A DNA stretch of 64,000 nucleotides from the NCBI RefSeq assembly GCF_033118175.1, contig NC_083710.1, positions 35,929,501-35,993,500 of the forward strand, read 5' to 3'. This document shows positions 46,174 through 57,053 of the stretch, one piece after another. Position 1 is the first letter of the stretch. Each line of letters begins with the position of its first letter. The position numbers and the translations under genes were made by a program. The notes beneath the pieces were generated by a model. It ran no database searches and had not been told where the DNA came from. It saw only the letters and a list, made by a program, of their open reading frames with translations. Source of the DNA: Dama dama (Eukaryota; Chordata; Mammalia; Artiodactyla; Cervidae).

Positions 46174-46358
46174 CCCTGATGCTGGGAAAGATTGGTGGCA
46201 AGAGGAGAGAAGAGGGCGACAGAGAATGAGATGGTTGGATGGCATCACGGACTCAGTGGACATGAATCTGAGCAAACTCCGGGACATAGTGAAGAACAGG
46301 GAAGCCTGGAGTGCGGCAGTCCATGGGGTTGCAGTTAGACACGACTTAGTAATTGAAC
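46174..46358 (+). mobile_element. BovB LINE 3' end fragment
   Basis: cctgatgctgggaaagattg through gagatggttggatggcatca to cacgacttagtaattgaaca matches the BovB 3' coding end and 3' untranslated end. Confidence 0.88.
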
Positions 46359-47714
46359 AACAATAAAATGACCCCAAAGTTTGGGGAGCAGACTGTGAAT
46401 GGTAGTGAAGGCCATACTGTGGCTTCATCTGGGGGCTCCTGAACACCCCTGACCTGTCCCTGAGGAGGCGGCCCCTAGTACATGCAAGTGCCAGAGCTGT
46501 ATGCAAAGGACAGGAGACATCTCTGCTCTCAAGCATCTTCAAGCTGTTTGCTTACTCATCTCCTGTGAGAAATTAATCAGAACTCTTGTTCTTCCTCAGG
46601 AGCAGACACTCAATCACACCTCCCCTTGAGCTAAGCCATCATCTCATTTCATAGACAGCAAAGAGTACCCCGTGGTGCCCCTTTTCTAGCCCAAATGATT
46701 TCCATAAACTGCACTCTTGCTGGGAAAGTTCTGTGAGGATTCTCTGTGCCTTTTTTATGTGGGACTCTGAGAGATGGCCCATCCGTGGCTCCTCACCACA
46801 TGGCTCCTGCTGTTTGGAAAGACCCACAGTAGAGTCTTGGATGCTTTATTCCCGCCTCTGTACATTCTCCATCTCAGCATAAGAGCTGCAGTTGCTGCCT
46901 CACTCTTTTCATAACCAAGCAATCTGCCTAAGATTCTATGAAGATTTCTCGCTTGAACAATACCAATTTTTCCCTTTTAAATAGGGCTGGGATGAATATG
47001 CTAGTAACACTCATATCCCAAACAAATCAAATTCAGCTTAAAATTCTCCTGTGCTCAAAAAAATAAGATAAACCTGTTATAGTGATGCTTATTGCTAAAT
47101 TTTAGCAATTGTTTATATGTTAGAATCTTTCCTATCCTAGTACAGAGGAAAATGCAAATCTACGCTAATGGGAATACAGAAGAGATATGAAACTGAGGAT
47201 TTTTTGTTTTGCCAAACATTTAGAAGGAAATTTCAGAGATATAGTTTATTCAACCCTTCGGATTGGGTTCAACTGAACATGAACACAAGGCCTTCAGTGA
47301 TACCTGGCTAGATCAGAAGAGAAAGTCCAAGAAGCCACACAGCCTCAATCACGATCATGGCTCTTAATAAGAACAGGGTGAAAAGTTTTAGTTTGAATAT
47401 TTTTCTTCATTCTCATTGGCATGTGTGAAAAAAAGGGAATTGTACAGCAAGGGATTCATTTATAAATGCGTACTTTGTGATGGTGACTCATTAAAGGATT
47501 TGCATTTCAAGGCAGGCACACAATTTTATCAGCACACACAAAGCTCAAGGGTTTCAATTTAATTCATCTCTCCACTAATAAAACCTTCCAAGCTCATCTG
47601 TAAAATAGTTGCAGTAAACGAGAGATGCCCAAGAGAGTTGGAAATGGAGATGTAGCGCTTCAGAGAAAGTGAGCTCTGATATTGAGTCTCAAGTTTATTA
47701 GAGACGGCTAAAGA
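46359..47714. other. Intergenic, nothing recognised
   Basis: AT-rich, no open frame of note, no clear repeat. Confidence 0.5.
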
Positions 47715-47890
47715 TAAATCTAGCGGATCTCACATTTGAGAATGCTTCTCAATCACCCAGAGAGCTTGTTTCAAGTGCCAGGCCCCACCCCCAGAATTTC
47801 CGACTCAGTAGCTCTGGGGTAGGTCTGCATTTTTAACAAGTTCCTAGGTGTGGATGCTGCCTCTGGGGCACCATTGAAGAACCACTGCTC
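47715..47890 (+). mobile_element. MER5A-type hAT-Charlie DNA transposon remnant
   Basis: tgcttctcaatcacccagag, caggccccacccccagaatt, ccgactcagtagctctgggg, tttttaacaagttcctaggt and the terminal gaagaaccactgctc follow MER5A consensus order. Confidence 0.8.
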
Positions 47891-47976
47891 CTAGAAAGAA
47901 CTTAGGAGGGACAGATGTGAAAGCTCAGGGAAGATCCAAAATAAAGTGTCCGAGGGAAAGGATGATGGCAGAACGG

Positions 47977-48030
47977 CCTTCCCAGGTGGCATAGTGGGAA
48001 AGAACCCACCTGCCAGCGCAGGAGATACAC
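47977..48030 (+). mobile_element. Bov-tA 5' fragment
   Basis: ggccttcccaggtggcatag through aagaacccacctgccagcgc, then sequence diverges. Confidence 0.75.
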
Positions 48031-48842
48031 ACATGCATGATGGCTGAAGCCTTTGAAAGGAAAAAAATTCCCTGGCTCTGACAAATACTAGGGAGATGAA
48101 GCCAAATTGGAAAAGTCTCCAGATTTAATTAGCAGGTGTTTGGTGACCTGTAGGAGTAGTTTCATTAGAGTGGTGTAGGCGGAAGCCAGATTTGAGTGGG
48201 AGACTAGGAATTGAAGATACAAAAGAAATGACACAGGAGAAGCTGTTGGTTTCATTTGCTGGCTCTCAGTAGTCCATAAGCTGAAATGAATGAAGGCCGC
48301 AGTAGTGGAAAGGGTCAAGCAAACAAGAGAAATCAAGAATTGGTGAAAACAAGGGCCCTGTAAGTGTCAATTCACTCCTTGAAGCCTTATTTTGCTTTGA
48401 TTTAAATAGGATTTCTGATTGGACTCCTTCTCCTAGGTTGTAACTTCCTTAAGGGTGCTTAACCTCTTTTCAGGGTAAAGTAGGAGAGCTGACAGTAACC
48501 ATCTCCTAACTTACTGAATCTGACTTTGGCTGGAAGTGGTACAAGATGAGGTCAGAAAGGCAGGTAGAGGCCAGATGATACAGGGCTTTGAATGTGAGAA
48601 TAAAGGTCAGAAAGATAGCAAGGTCCAGCAGAGATGGCAGAAGGAAACCGGGTAAGTGGTCCAGAAGCTAATGAAAGTCAAATTTAGTAATGCAACATTT
48701 TCTCCCACCAGATTAGCAAGGACTAAATTATAATGCTTCCCTGGTGGCTATTTCCACAGGATAATAAAACAACCTAAAGTAGATGTCTACTTAAAAAAAA
48801 AAGGCAGTGCTTTTCTCATTCAGTAGCATTTATTGAGGACTT
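48031..48842. other. Intergenic, possible ancient repeat traces only
   Basis: Strings such as ggccagatgatacagggctt at about 48570 resemble an old mammalian repeat. No gene was recognised. Confidence 0.4.
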
Positions 48843-49045
48843 GGGAGTTCCCTGGTGGCTCAGATGGTAAAGTGTCTGTCTACAATGCGGGAGACCTGGG
48901 TTCGATCCCTGGGTCGGGAAGATTCCCTGGAGAAGGAAATGGCAACCCATTCCAGTACTCTTGCCTAGAAAATCCCATGGACAGAGGAGCCTGGTGCAGG
49001 CTACTGTCCATGGGGCTGCAGAGTCAGACATGACAGTGACTTCAC
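48843..49045 (+). mobile_element. Bov-tA SINE
   Basis: It reads gggagttccctggtggctca through gggttcgatccctgggtcgg to gcagagtcagacatgacag. Confidence 0.93.
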
Positions 49046-49057
49046 TTATGTGCCAGG

Positions 49058-49202
49058 GGCTTCCCTCATAGCTCAATTGGTAAAGAATCCACCTGCAATG
49101 CAAGAGATACCGGTTCCTGGGTTGGAAAGATCAGCTGGACAAGGGATAGGCTACCCACTCCAGTATTCTTGGTCTTCCCTGGTGGCTCAGCTGGTAAAGA
49201 AA
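49058..49202 (+). mobile_element. Bov-tA dimer: partial monomer plus a monomer head
   Basis: The first monomer runs from aggggcttccctcatagctc to ccactccagtattcttgg. The second monomer's head (cttccctggtggctcagctg, gtaaaga) stops at an inverted Bov-tA. The layout is the same as at 22689. Confidence 0.85.
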
Positions 49203-49330
49203 GTCACTCATCTGTCTCTTTGTGACCCGATGGACTATACAGTCCATGGAATTTTCCAGGCCAGAATACTGAAGTGGGTAGCTTTTCCCTTCTCCATGGG
49301 ACCTTCCCAACCCAGGGATCAAGCACCTGT
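49200..49330 (-). mobile_element. Bov-tA SINE in inverted orientation, abutting a Bov-tA head
   Basis: It reads agtcactcatctgtctcttt through gtccatggaattttccaggc to cttcccaacccagggatcaa. A T-run and a G-run follow at 49341-49367. Confidence 0.85.
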
Positions 49331-50261
49331 CTTAGGAAGTTTTTTTTTGGGGGGGGGCGGGGGGAGCAGAATTCATTCCATCAACTTAAACCAGATGTCA
49401 TCTCTGATCCCAAGCACTTTCACACCCTTCCTTAACATGTTATCAGGGATGATTCAACTATGATTCAAGGTAAATGAAGGACATGCATAAATTCCATCAA
49501 ATGAAGAAAGCCAAGTATGGGTGTTTTGGGCCAAGGCTCTAACAGTGGGGAGAAAACATCCTTTAAACAAGCTTGGAATTGTTTACCACAGAATACTGAA
49601 GGCAGGGGAGTGGGATGGGATCAAGCCCCTACTGGATGTTTACCACATCCAATCAAAAATACCCAGGAAGTAACAGAACCTCAAATGTGCTCCAAATACA
49701 CGAAGTAGCTTTAAAATATCATTATTACTATGAAGCAATAAATCCTTGCCCAACACTCTCCCCTCATAACCTTGGCAACTTACTTGATTTGTGCCTCTGC
49801 TTCCTTTCATGCAGATGGGCAAAACTGAACTTATTCCAAGTTTTTTGAGTACATTTTGTTAAGTGCTTAGAAGGCCACATTAGTGTAAATAAAACAGGTC
49901 TTCTGGTTTTTAACACTCCCCTGAGCACTGCTGCATGAATGGTTTAAAAAGCTCAGGCTTCAAAGTTAAGTTCCTGATCCTCAAAACATATCTATTTATG
50001 ATGCAATTAGGAGTAATCAACTTTTCCTGAACTATAATGCAACAGATAATCTTTCATTCATTGTATCACCCCCCCACAAGGATTTAATAGGCTATTTTCC
50101 AAGAAGTAAAAATACTTTATAAATAATATCTGTCAATTTATTAAAAAATGGAGCATACTGAACAACAAACTATCTTACATCTTTAAGGAAGAAAAAACAC
50201 TAAATTTGAAAAGACATCACCCACTGAATTTGGACACAACACCTCTACTCAATTAAGAGAA
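49331..50261. other. Intergenic downstream of RPL21, nothing recognised
   Basis: A T8/G9-rich homopolymer block lies at 49341-49367. The rest is AT-rich without an exon-like frame. Confidence 0.5.
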
Positions 50262-50281
50262 ACATTTGTACAGTCCAGGTC

Positions 50282-50287
50282 TTTATT
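50282..50287 (-). promoter_or_regulatory. RPL21: RPL21 polyadenylation signal AATAAA
   Basis: The gene strand reads gggtgtaaaaataaagacct directly after the stop codon, placing AATAAA about 10-15 nt past it. This gives the very short 3' untranslated region typical of ribosomal protein mRNAs. Confidence 0.9.
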
Positions 50288-50297
50288 TTTACACCCT

Positions 50298-52132
50298 TCA
50301 GGCCATGAATTCATAGGGAATGGGTTCCAACAGTTCAGGTTCCTTTCCATTGGTCCTCACAAAGTGTGCTTCTCTGGGTGGAGCAGGCTAAAAAAACACA
50401 AGGGGATAATTATATAAAGTACTGTAACTCAATTTCAAACTGCCCCCAGAACCAATAACACACTCAACACCAAGAAACCCTGCCAAGCACTCACCTGGCG
50501 CTTCAGCTGAACCCAAGTCCCTTTCTCTTTGGCTTCCTTCTTTTTCTGATCATTTTCCTTCACACGTTTTAGGAAGCTATCTCGGCTCTTAGAGTGCTTA
50601 ATATGCTCGATACGCACATTAATTCTCTTGGCAAGAATCTTGCCCCTGGAGAAAAAAGAGCCTTGTAAGTGCTTCATCAAAAACACAGCCTAAATTCAGA
50701 GAATCCTTTCACTGGTTTCATTTTAAACCATGAACCTCTACCCAGACAGGATAAACCAACAAGATGACAGCAAATTTACAATCATTTATTAAATCTTGCT
50801 GACTTGGGTGCTGAGGCAAACATTCCCACTCATCAGCTCTCTTCTGTGAGATGAGACTCTGAAATACCAAATAATTTAAGCAAAACCAGACCACTAATAA
50901 AATCTACAACTTATTAAACTTCTTACTTTCTGAAAACTATAACTACTTAGTTAACATACTCCACAAGACTTTAACATTGTAAGATGCAAACTAAGTTTAT
51001 TACAATGTTTCCTCTGACAGGTTACAAGACAAACACCCAGTTTGCCTGAGTTTTAAAAGGTTATTTCCTTTGCCCCACTTGAATGACCAATAAAGACATA
51101 AGTCCAATTGGCAAAGTGAAAGGGGCTGTGAGGCAATACACAAAGAATTAGACCTTACTTACTTAACTTGTTTGTTTACAATGATGCCAACAGCATGCTG
51201 GGTAACATTGTAGACTCTCCCAGTTTTGCCATGGTAACATTTGTGGGGCATTCCTTTTTGAACAGTACCCATTCCCTGTTTAGAAAGGAAATCAATGTTA
51301 TGCCAGCCACTTCCTCCCTCCTTTTAAACCCAAAGTAGGATATTTTAATTTTGTTTTCCTTAAAAGGCAACTCAAGAGCTCTCAGAGCCGGTGAAATGTC
51401 ATTTTCACATTGCTTTAAGCAATCAAAAAGACAATCATCATTAAGCTCTGGAGTGCCAGGACACATACACTCAAGTTCTTATAATTTCCCCCCCTAACTT
51501 TTCCACCAGCTGTTAAAAGCAAGTAATGAGAAAATTCTTAAGACTCAAAAATAGCATTTTAAAAGCTTGGTTTTCAAAGTAAAATTACAATAGCCATTCC
51601 ATACTCTAAGGAGCTCCTTCTCAGTAAATGCATTTCCCCTGAATTAGGAAGATAAAAAGATACAATACACTGTTCAAATTTCAATATTAAACACAACTTT
51701 TCTAACTTATAATGTTACTCTGTGGTTAACTCTCGTTTTATAATTTACCTTGATATCTACAATATCACCCTTCTTGTAGATTCGCATGTATGTGGCCAAA
51801 GGAACAACTCCTGGGGGGGAAAAAAAAAAAACCAAAATAGTCAATATCAAGAGTAAAAGAAATACTTATCAGCCTTGAACACACTGGTTTTTGGCTATTA
51901 GAAGTACTTTATCTTGATGGCCAACAATTTAGAAATTATATATAAAATGCATGCTTTGTATTTATTAAAAGGCAGATGCTGATTAATCAATATCATTTAT
52001 TAAGAACACATTATATGAACTGCAACACACAGGTAATAAAACAGAAGGAGGGTGGCTCTACTCACCATGTTTTCTAAAAGGCCTAGAGAACATGTAGCGG
52101 GTGCCCCTCCTCTTTCCCTTTGTGTTGGTCAT
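50298..52132 (-). CDS. RPL21: RPL21, 60S ribosomal protein L21 (eL21), 5 coding exons
   Basis: Coding exons on the minus strand are 52132-52066, 51810-51749, 51275-51163, 50645-50495 and 50387-50298, all with GT/AG introns. Joined they give 483 nt, a 160-residue protein of the normal mammalian length. It starts MTNTKGKRRGTRYMF and ends EPIPYEFMA. The N-terminal half is the eL21 SH3-like fold ([20 protein letters not shown]). The C-terminal part is a basic, lysine-rich extension (KENDQKKKEAKEKGTW). As far as I remember, the sequence equals human RPL21, including Arg32, the residue altered in a human hereditary hair-loss condition. The intact introns, the CpG-island promoter and the snoRNAs show that this is the parental gene rather than one of the many processed RPL21 copies. 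It is a structural part of the large ribosomal subunit. Confidence 0.98.
51003..51128 (-). ncRNA. SNORA27: H/ACA-box snoRNA, SNORA27-like, in RPL21 intron 4 of the coding set
   Basis: On the gene strand there are two hairpins. The first has an outer gcccc/ggggc stem and an inner ccaat/attgg stem. The H box candidate aaataa (ANANNA) follows. The second hairpin has ggcaaac/gtttgtc, and the ACA box follows as aaaca with three bases (ttg) to the 3' end at 51003. Human SNORA27 is in an RPL21 intron and is reported to guide a 28S rRNA pseudouridine. The 5' end is approximate. Confidence 0.82.
51376..51448 (-). ncRNA. SNORD102: C/D-box snoRNA, SNORD102-like, in RPL21 intron between coding exons 2 and 3 of the downstream set
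   Basis: The host intron is 51276-51748. The gene strand has a C box atgatga (51441-51435) and a D box ctga (51385-51382), closed by a perfect terminal stem agagct/agctct. The stretch cacatttcaccggctctga-like text just before the D box is the guide region, and the match to human SNORD102 as I remember it is strong. SNORD102 is reported to guide 2'-O-methylation of 28S rRNA. Confidence 0.9.
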
Positions 52133-54274
52133 TTTGGCGAATTACTGAAACCAGAAAGCATGGAACAGTCAAATACAGTGTCAACACTGACCTCTCCTTT
52201 AACCAAAAAACATGTAATTACAAATGCACTCATATCAGTAGCAACACCAGAATTGGGCAACAATCTACAAGGTTGGCTCACCAATCAACAGCTCTTATAA
52301 AAGGGTAAAAAGCAGTAATTTTACCAAGATTCTTGCAAAAATTGCCTAAAAAGCCTAAGAAGCAGAACTGGATTTCAGAATCCGAACCAGTACTTTCCCT
52401 ACGAGAATATAAAAACACAACAGGACTCTGGCATACTATTTCTGAGACTGCCAAGAGCACTGGAATTACTTTAAGGCAAAGCACAAAACTCAGTCTTTTA
52501 TTTTTGTGTATTGGATAGAACCCCCTTTCAACCTACAGGTTTCTCTTATACAGCATCCATTAACTATCAAAAATCTCTTAACTTGCTTCACATATCTAAT
52601 TACTCAGTTGTTTAACAGGAAGTGTAAGGTTTATCTACATGCTGTTAAACTTTTCACTTTGTTTCCCAAAAGGTCAAAATAATTATCTTAATTGCTTCAG
52701 ATCACCCAAGAGAACTACCATTGCTGGCAAGTGCTCCTACCACAAGGAGAACACAAGTTAGAACACAGTGTTCTAAGCTAAACCAATCTCTCAATGTTAC
52801 CATATCTTCAAGAAAAGTGACTCCCAAAGAATCTTTTTCATATGACTTGCCTGGCAAGGAAACAGAATGTTTTAGCTAACCCATCAAAGTTAAACCACTG
52901 GGCACACTCTTACTTCACATACTAATTACTTGTAATGATCTATATGGGAAAAGAATATTTAAAAAAAGAAAAACATATGCATAACTGATTCACTCTGCTG
53001 TACACTACAAACATTGTAAATTGACTGACTATACGCCTATAAAAACTTTTTAAAAAAGATTCATAACAAAAAAGAAAGCCAAGAAAAATCTATCAAGCTT
53101 CAATTCTCAACCCTACGTTTGCACCAAGTTCATATAAACTCGCCTTACGTTCATAAACAAGGAGACATGCTCTGTGAGTATCAGTAATGGAAGTCATCTC
53201 TTCACTACTGAGCCACTAGTTAGAAATCCATTCACGACCCAAGACACATGACTTGCCTTTCCCAAAATCAAAATGAGATCCACTACAGAGCGCACCTCGC
53301 AGTTTGGGCAACTCTGGCAGCTCGCTGCTACAAACTAGCCTGCCAGGCTCCTCTGTCCTGGGATTTCCCAGGCAAGAATACTGGAGTGGGTTGCCATTTC
53401 CTTCTCCAGATCTTCCGGACCCAGGGATTGAACCCGGGTCTCCCGCATTGTAGGCAGACGCTTTACCGTCCGAGCCACCAGGGAAGTCCACAACTAGACA
53501 AAAAGACGCAAAAACTAAGGCTAAGTGGTTTCTCACCTAAATGCCGCCCCCCGCCCCAAGCTTCCTAAATCAGACACAACTATTCAGGAATCCCTTCGCT
53601 CTACATTTGCTGCCATGCATTAATAATACACCCGTAGCCAACAAAAGCATTTTCCTTTTGTCCAACTGGGGCCCCGGGACCACATTTAAACGACCCGAAA
53701 TCACTCCCTATGTATGAACGACTAACGGCCTGGGTTTCCTTAGTCCAGGTGGACTCTGGGCACCTCTGCGGTTCTACGACAAGGACCCCAGGCTTCCACA
53801 CACACAGGCCTCGCCAACCCGTTCCTACCACCCTGAAGCCCCTAGCCCGCAGCACATATACTTCAGCTTCTGCAACGAGGATAAGGATGCCACCCTGAAG
53901 GCATTCGAAAAGTAAGGGTCACGCGGCCCCAGAGCCGGTCCGAGGAATCCCAGGACACAGGGGCTGAAGCCGTGCAAGCGCAGGAGGGACCAGTTCCCTT
54001 GCCCCGACAGACCCGAGTCATGTCACCCAGGGGCCGCGGCCCCGCTTCTCCCGGGCCCATCCCCTCCACAGGTCCGCGGCCTCGGCCCAGCCCCGCGCTC
54101 GCGGTCGCGGGTCTGGATGGACACGGCCCCACCACTCGGGGCAGCGGCCCCCGGAGAAGCTAGACAGCCTCTCTAAGGCTTCATGCGCTGCCTCAGCCAC
54201 CACAGGGTTGAAACTCACGCCTGAGGGGCCGGGGGAGAGACGGGAGGCAGCGGGAGCCACACGCGGGACCTTAC
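52133..54274 (-). other. RPL21: RPL21 5' untranslated part of exon 2 and large first intron
   Basis: The short leader taattcgccaaa (52144-52133) follows a cag acceptor at 52147-52145. The intron then runs to the gtaagg donor at 54274. It contains one Bov-tA (53335-53488) and a CpG-rich end from about 53830. No further snoRNA boxes were found by eye. Confidence 0.85.
53335..53488 (-). mobile_element. Bov-tA SINE in RPL21 intron 1, antisense to nothing else
   Basis: On plus it reads gccaggctcctctgtcctgg through gattgaacccgggtctcccg to gagccaccagggaagtcc. It is in the same strand sense as RPL21 transcription. Confidence 0.9.
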
Positions 54275-54302
54275 CTGGAAGATGGCGGTTCCGGCCGAAA
54301 AG
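54275..54302 (-). other. RPL21: RPL21 non-coding exon 1 with 5'TOP start
   Basis: The gene strand reads cttttcggccggaaccgcca and on to tcttccag, followed by a gtaagg donor. The start (c then ttttc) is a 5' terminal oligopyrimidine tract, which places RPL21 under growth-dependent (mTOR-linked) translational control like other ribosomal protein mRNAs. The exact first base is inferred. Confidence 0.85.
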
Positions 54303-54326
54303 AAGGAGGTGGGGCCGCGCATGCGC
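54279..54326 (-). promoter_or_regulatory. RPL21: RPL21 core promoter: NRF-1 palindrome and YY1 motif
   Basis: A palindromic gcgcatgcgc (54317-54326) lies 15-24 bp upstream of the inferred start and is a perfect NRF-1 consensus. aagatggcgg at 54279-54288 (plus strand; ccgccatctt on the gene strand), just inside exon 1, is a YY1 motif as in many ribosomal protein genes. No TATA box is present. Confidence 0.75.
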
Positions 54327-54550
54327 CTTTCAAGGGCCTGTGGGCTGCCCACGGCGCCGCCTGAAGAAACGCCGACCGACAGCCATTCTTTCCTGGGGGG
54401 AGAGGGTATCGTCCCTGAGGACGAGGGGAGCCTGTGAGGATACTGTCCTTTCTTGCGAAAAAGAGGGCGAGGTAATCGACCGACACAGGCTGATATTTGG
54501 CTCTCGCCAGACAGCCCGGAAAGGGGCCTTCAAAGGCGTCCAACGGGAGC

Positions 54551-54591
54551 TGACGTCCCGAGCGTGCTGACGTTAGCGCCTGCGTCAGACG
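54551..54591. promoter_or_regulatory. CRE-like cluster upstream of RPL21
   Basis: tgacgtc at 54551-54557 and tgacgtta at 54568-54575 are followed by tgcgtcag, all within about 40 bp and 250-290 bp upstream of RPL21 exon 1. They resemble CREB/ATF and AP-1-type sites. Function is inferred. Confidence 0.45.
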
Positions 54592-54881
54592 CCACGCCGG
54601 GTGCGGGCGTGTGCGTGCGTCCTCGGGCCGCACCCGGGCCCGCGTGGTTTGAGGTTTGTGCTCGCTGCTGCAGTCTGTGGGAATGGCTACGTGGGCAGAA
54701 AAGCCAGGCTATAGTGAAGAAAGCGTATTGTCCGGTTTGTACATGTTTCAAACCTTTTTTTCCTCTTAATGCGTAAAAACATACTACACACCTTTTGGTA
54801 GGTTCGTGCGTGTTACAACCACTTTGGAAAGTCACAGGGCAAAATCTAGTGAAACGGAAGATGTACGAATAATCAGATTCC

Positions 54882-55110
54882 GGGGATTTCCCTGACGGTC
54901 CAGCGGCTGGGACCCCGCTTTCCCAATACAGGGGTCCCTGGTCCCATTTCTGGTGGAGGAGCTAGATTCCCATCTGCCGCAGCTAAGAGTTCTTGTGTTG
55001 CAACCAAAGATTCCGCAGCTTTCAATAAGGATCCTGCTTGCTGCAGCTAAGGCCCTAAGATGGGGGGCGGGGGGGGGGGGGAGCCAAATAAAGAACTCTT
55101 AAAAATACCA
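54882..55110 (+). mobile_element. CHR-2 SINE with internal G-run
   Basis: It reads ggggatttccctgacggtcc through gcagctaagagttcttgtg, with a gggggcggggggggg run at 55065-55082, and ends in gccaaataaagaactcttaa. Confidence 0.9.
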
Positions 55111-55354
55111 GGTTCTGGTATTTTTAGTTGTTGGTCGTTACAATCACTCCCTTCCAGCTCCTACAGGTCATCTTTCCTTTCTTATGATTCTGCTTGCTAA
55201 GGCTCCTTGGATAAATGCAGCCTCTGCCTTCTCCCTGACCGCATCTCCACAGCTGAGCGTCATCGTCAGCGACACACAGGTCAACTGCAGTCACTATAAT
55301 AAGTCATTTTTGGGCTGTAGTTTGCGCACATGGCCTTTGTTTTCTTCAATAGAT
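55111..55354. other. Unique-looking spacer
   Basis: A short interval with no recognised feature. An open frame starting at 55184 runs into the SINE. Confidence 0.45.
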
Positions 55355-55500
55355 AGCAGGCCTGGGTTCGATCCCTGGATCCGGAAGATGCCCAGGAGGA
55401 GGGCATGGCAACCCACTCCAGTATCCTTGCCTAGGGAATCCCATGGCGGTCTAGAGTCCATAGGGTCACAACTGAGAGTCGGACACTACTGAGCGACTAG
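55355..55500 (+). mobile_element. Bov-tA SINE, 5'-truncated
   Basis: It reads gcctgggttcgatccctgga through atggcaacccactccagtat to gagtcggacactactgagcg. Confidence 0.9.
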
Positions 55501-55548
55501 CTCGCACGCACACACATAGACACGATTTTAGTTAACTTAAATCCTGGG

Positions 55549-56140
55549 AATTCCCTGGTGGTCCAGTGGTTAGGACTCTCTGAGTCCACTGCAGGGGGGC
55601 ATGGATTTGAACCTTGGTCTGGGAACTAAGATCCTGCACTTCAGTTCAGTTCAGTCGTGTCCGGCCTTTTGATACCCAATGAACTGCAGCACGCCAGGCT
55701 TCCCTGTCCATCATCATGCCCCAGAGCTTGCTCAAACTCATGTCCGTCAAGTTGGTGATGCCATCCAACCATCTCATCCTCTGTCGTCCACTTCTCTTCC
55801 CACCTTCAATCTTTGCCAGCATCACGGTCTTTTCCAGTGAGTCAGTTCTTCCCATCAGGTGGCCAGAGTATTGGAGCTTAAGCTTCAGCATCAGTCCTTC
55901 CAATGAATATTCAGGGTTGATTTCCTTAAGGATTGGCTGGCTTGAACTCACAGTCTGAGGGACTCTCGAGTTTTCTCCAACACCACAGTTCAAAAGTTCT
56001 GACAAAATATGGAGACTTTTGACAAAACGTGGTCCACTGGAAAAGGGAATGACAAACCATTTCAGTACTTGCCTTGAGAACCCCATGAACAGTATGAAAA
56101 AATCCTGCAAGCTGCGAAGTAAAAAAAAAAAAAAAAAAAA
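55549..56140 (+). mobile_element. CHR-2 SINE split by a BovB insertion
   Basis: The head and middle (55549-55638, ggaattccctggtggtccag to gggaactaagatcctgca) resume after the insert at 56102 (atcctgcaagctgcgaag) and end in a 20-A tail. Confidence 0.9.
55639..56101 (-). mobile_element. BovB insertion with an inverted 5' piece, 8-bp target-site duplication
   Basis: It starts with the inverted BovB 3' tail (ttcagttcagttcagtcgtg) and runs through the C-terminal region to about 55998. It then switches to plus-strand BovB 5'-region text (gacaaaacgtggtccactgg, caccatt-like text, ttgccttgagaaccccatga) to 56098. atcctgca flanks the whole insert at 55631-55638 and 56102-56109, so both halves came in together. 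Confidence 0.88.
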
Positions 56141-56369
56141 TCCTTACTTGTCATAGTAAAATTTGTTTTATGTCAAATAATTTGTTTTATGTCAAATTTC
56201 TGTTTTTTAGCAGATCCTGTTATTTATGTCACTCATCAGTGGATCTGGACTAAGGGTAACAAATGGTATTACTCTTATCCTAAGAAAAACATAATTAGTA
56301 TGGAAATAATAGTATAACAAAATGAATTCCAAAATTAAATGTGTTCTTGCTGTGGCCTACCGTTTTAGA

Positions 56370-56660
56370 CTTTGTACATATGTATTTGTGCATATGTACG
56401 TGTATATTATATATCTTAGTACATACGTGTGTACATATGGGTGTGTGTATTATATATATATATGTCTATATACATGTATTTGGGTAGGGAGGGAGAAATT
56501 GAGGTAGAATTTTTAAATATATATACCCTGAAATGCACAGATCCTAAGTGATCATTTGGATGATTTTTGACTAATATATACAATCTACTATATACAATTA
56601 GTATATATACAATATACTAATATATACTATCTATATATACAATTAGTGTATATACTAATA
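56370..56660. repeat. AT-rich simple repeat region, (TA)n-like
   Basis: It contains runs such as attatatatatatatgtc and three related copies of actaatatatacaatctac-like text at about 56571-56670, consistent with local tandem expansion. Confidence 0.75.
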
Positions 56661-57053
56661 TATACAATCTTATAACCAACATCTGCAAGCAAGATTAGAA
56701 CATTGCCCTTCTGTCAATAATTCCCTGTGCTTCTTCCCAGGTAATCCCCCTCCCCTAATCCAATATTCCTATTTTTATAACCATAGATTCGTTTTACCTA
56801 TTCTTAAATTTCACATAAATGGAAATATATGTACAGTATGTACTCTTTGTTGTCTGGCTTTTTTTTTTTTTTTTTCAACTTAGTGTTTCTGAGTTTCAGT
56901 TATGTTGTTGCTAATCTCAGCAGTTGAATTTATTTTTTATTGCTAAGTAGTAGTCCACTGTATGAATATACCACAGTTTGTTTATACATTCTTCTTTTAA
57001 TGGAAATTTGGTTGCTTTTTTTCCCCCCTTAATTTTATGCTGTATGAATAAGT

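Larger units (their letters stand above)
53830..54650. other. CpG island at the RPL21 promoter
   Basis: Dense CpG spans the first intron's 5' part, exon 1 and about 350 bp upstream. It accounts for the overlapping open frames at 53863-54835. Confidence 0.92.
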
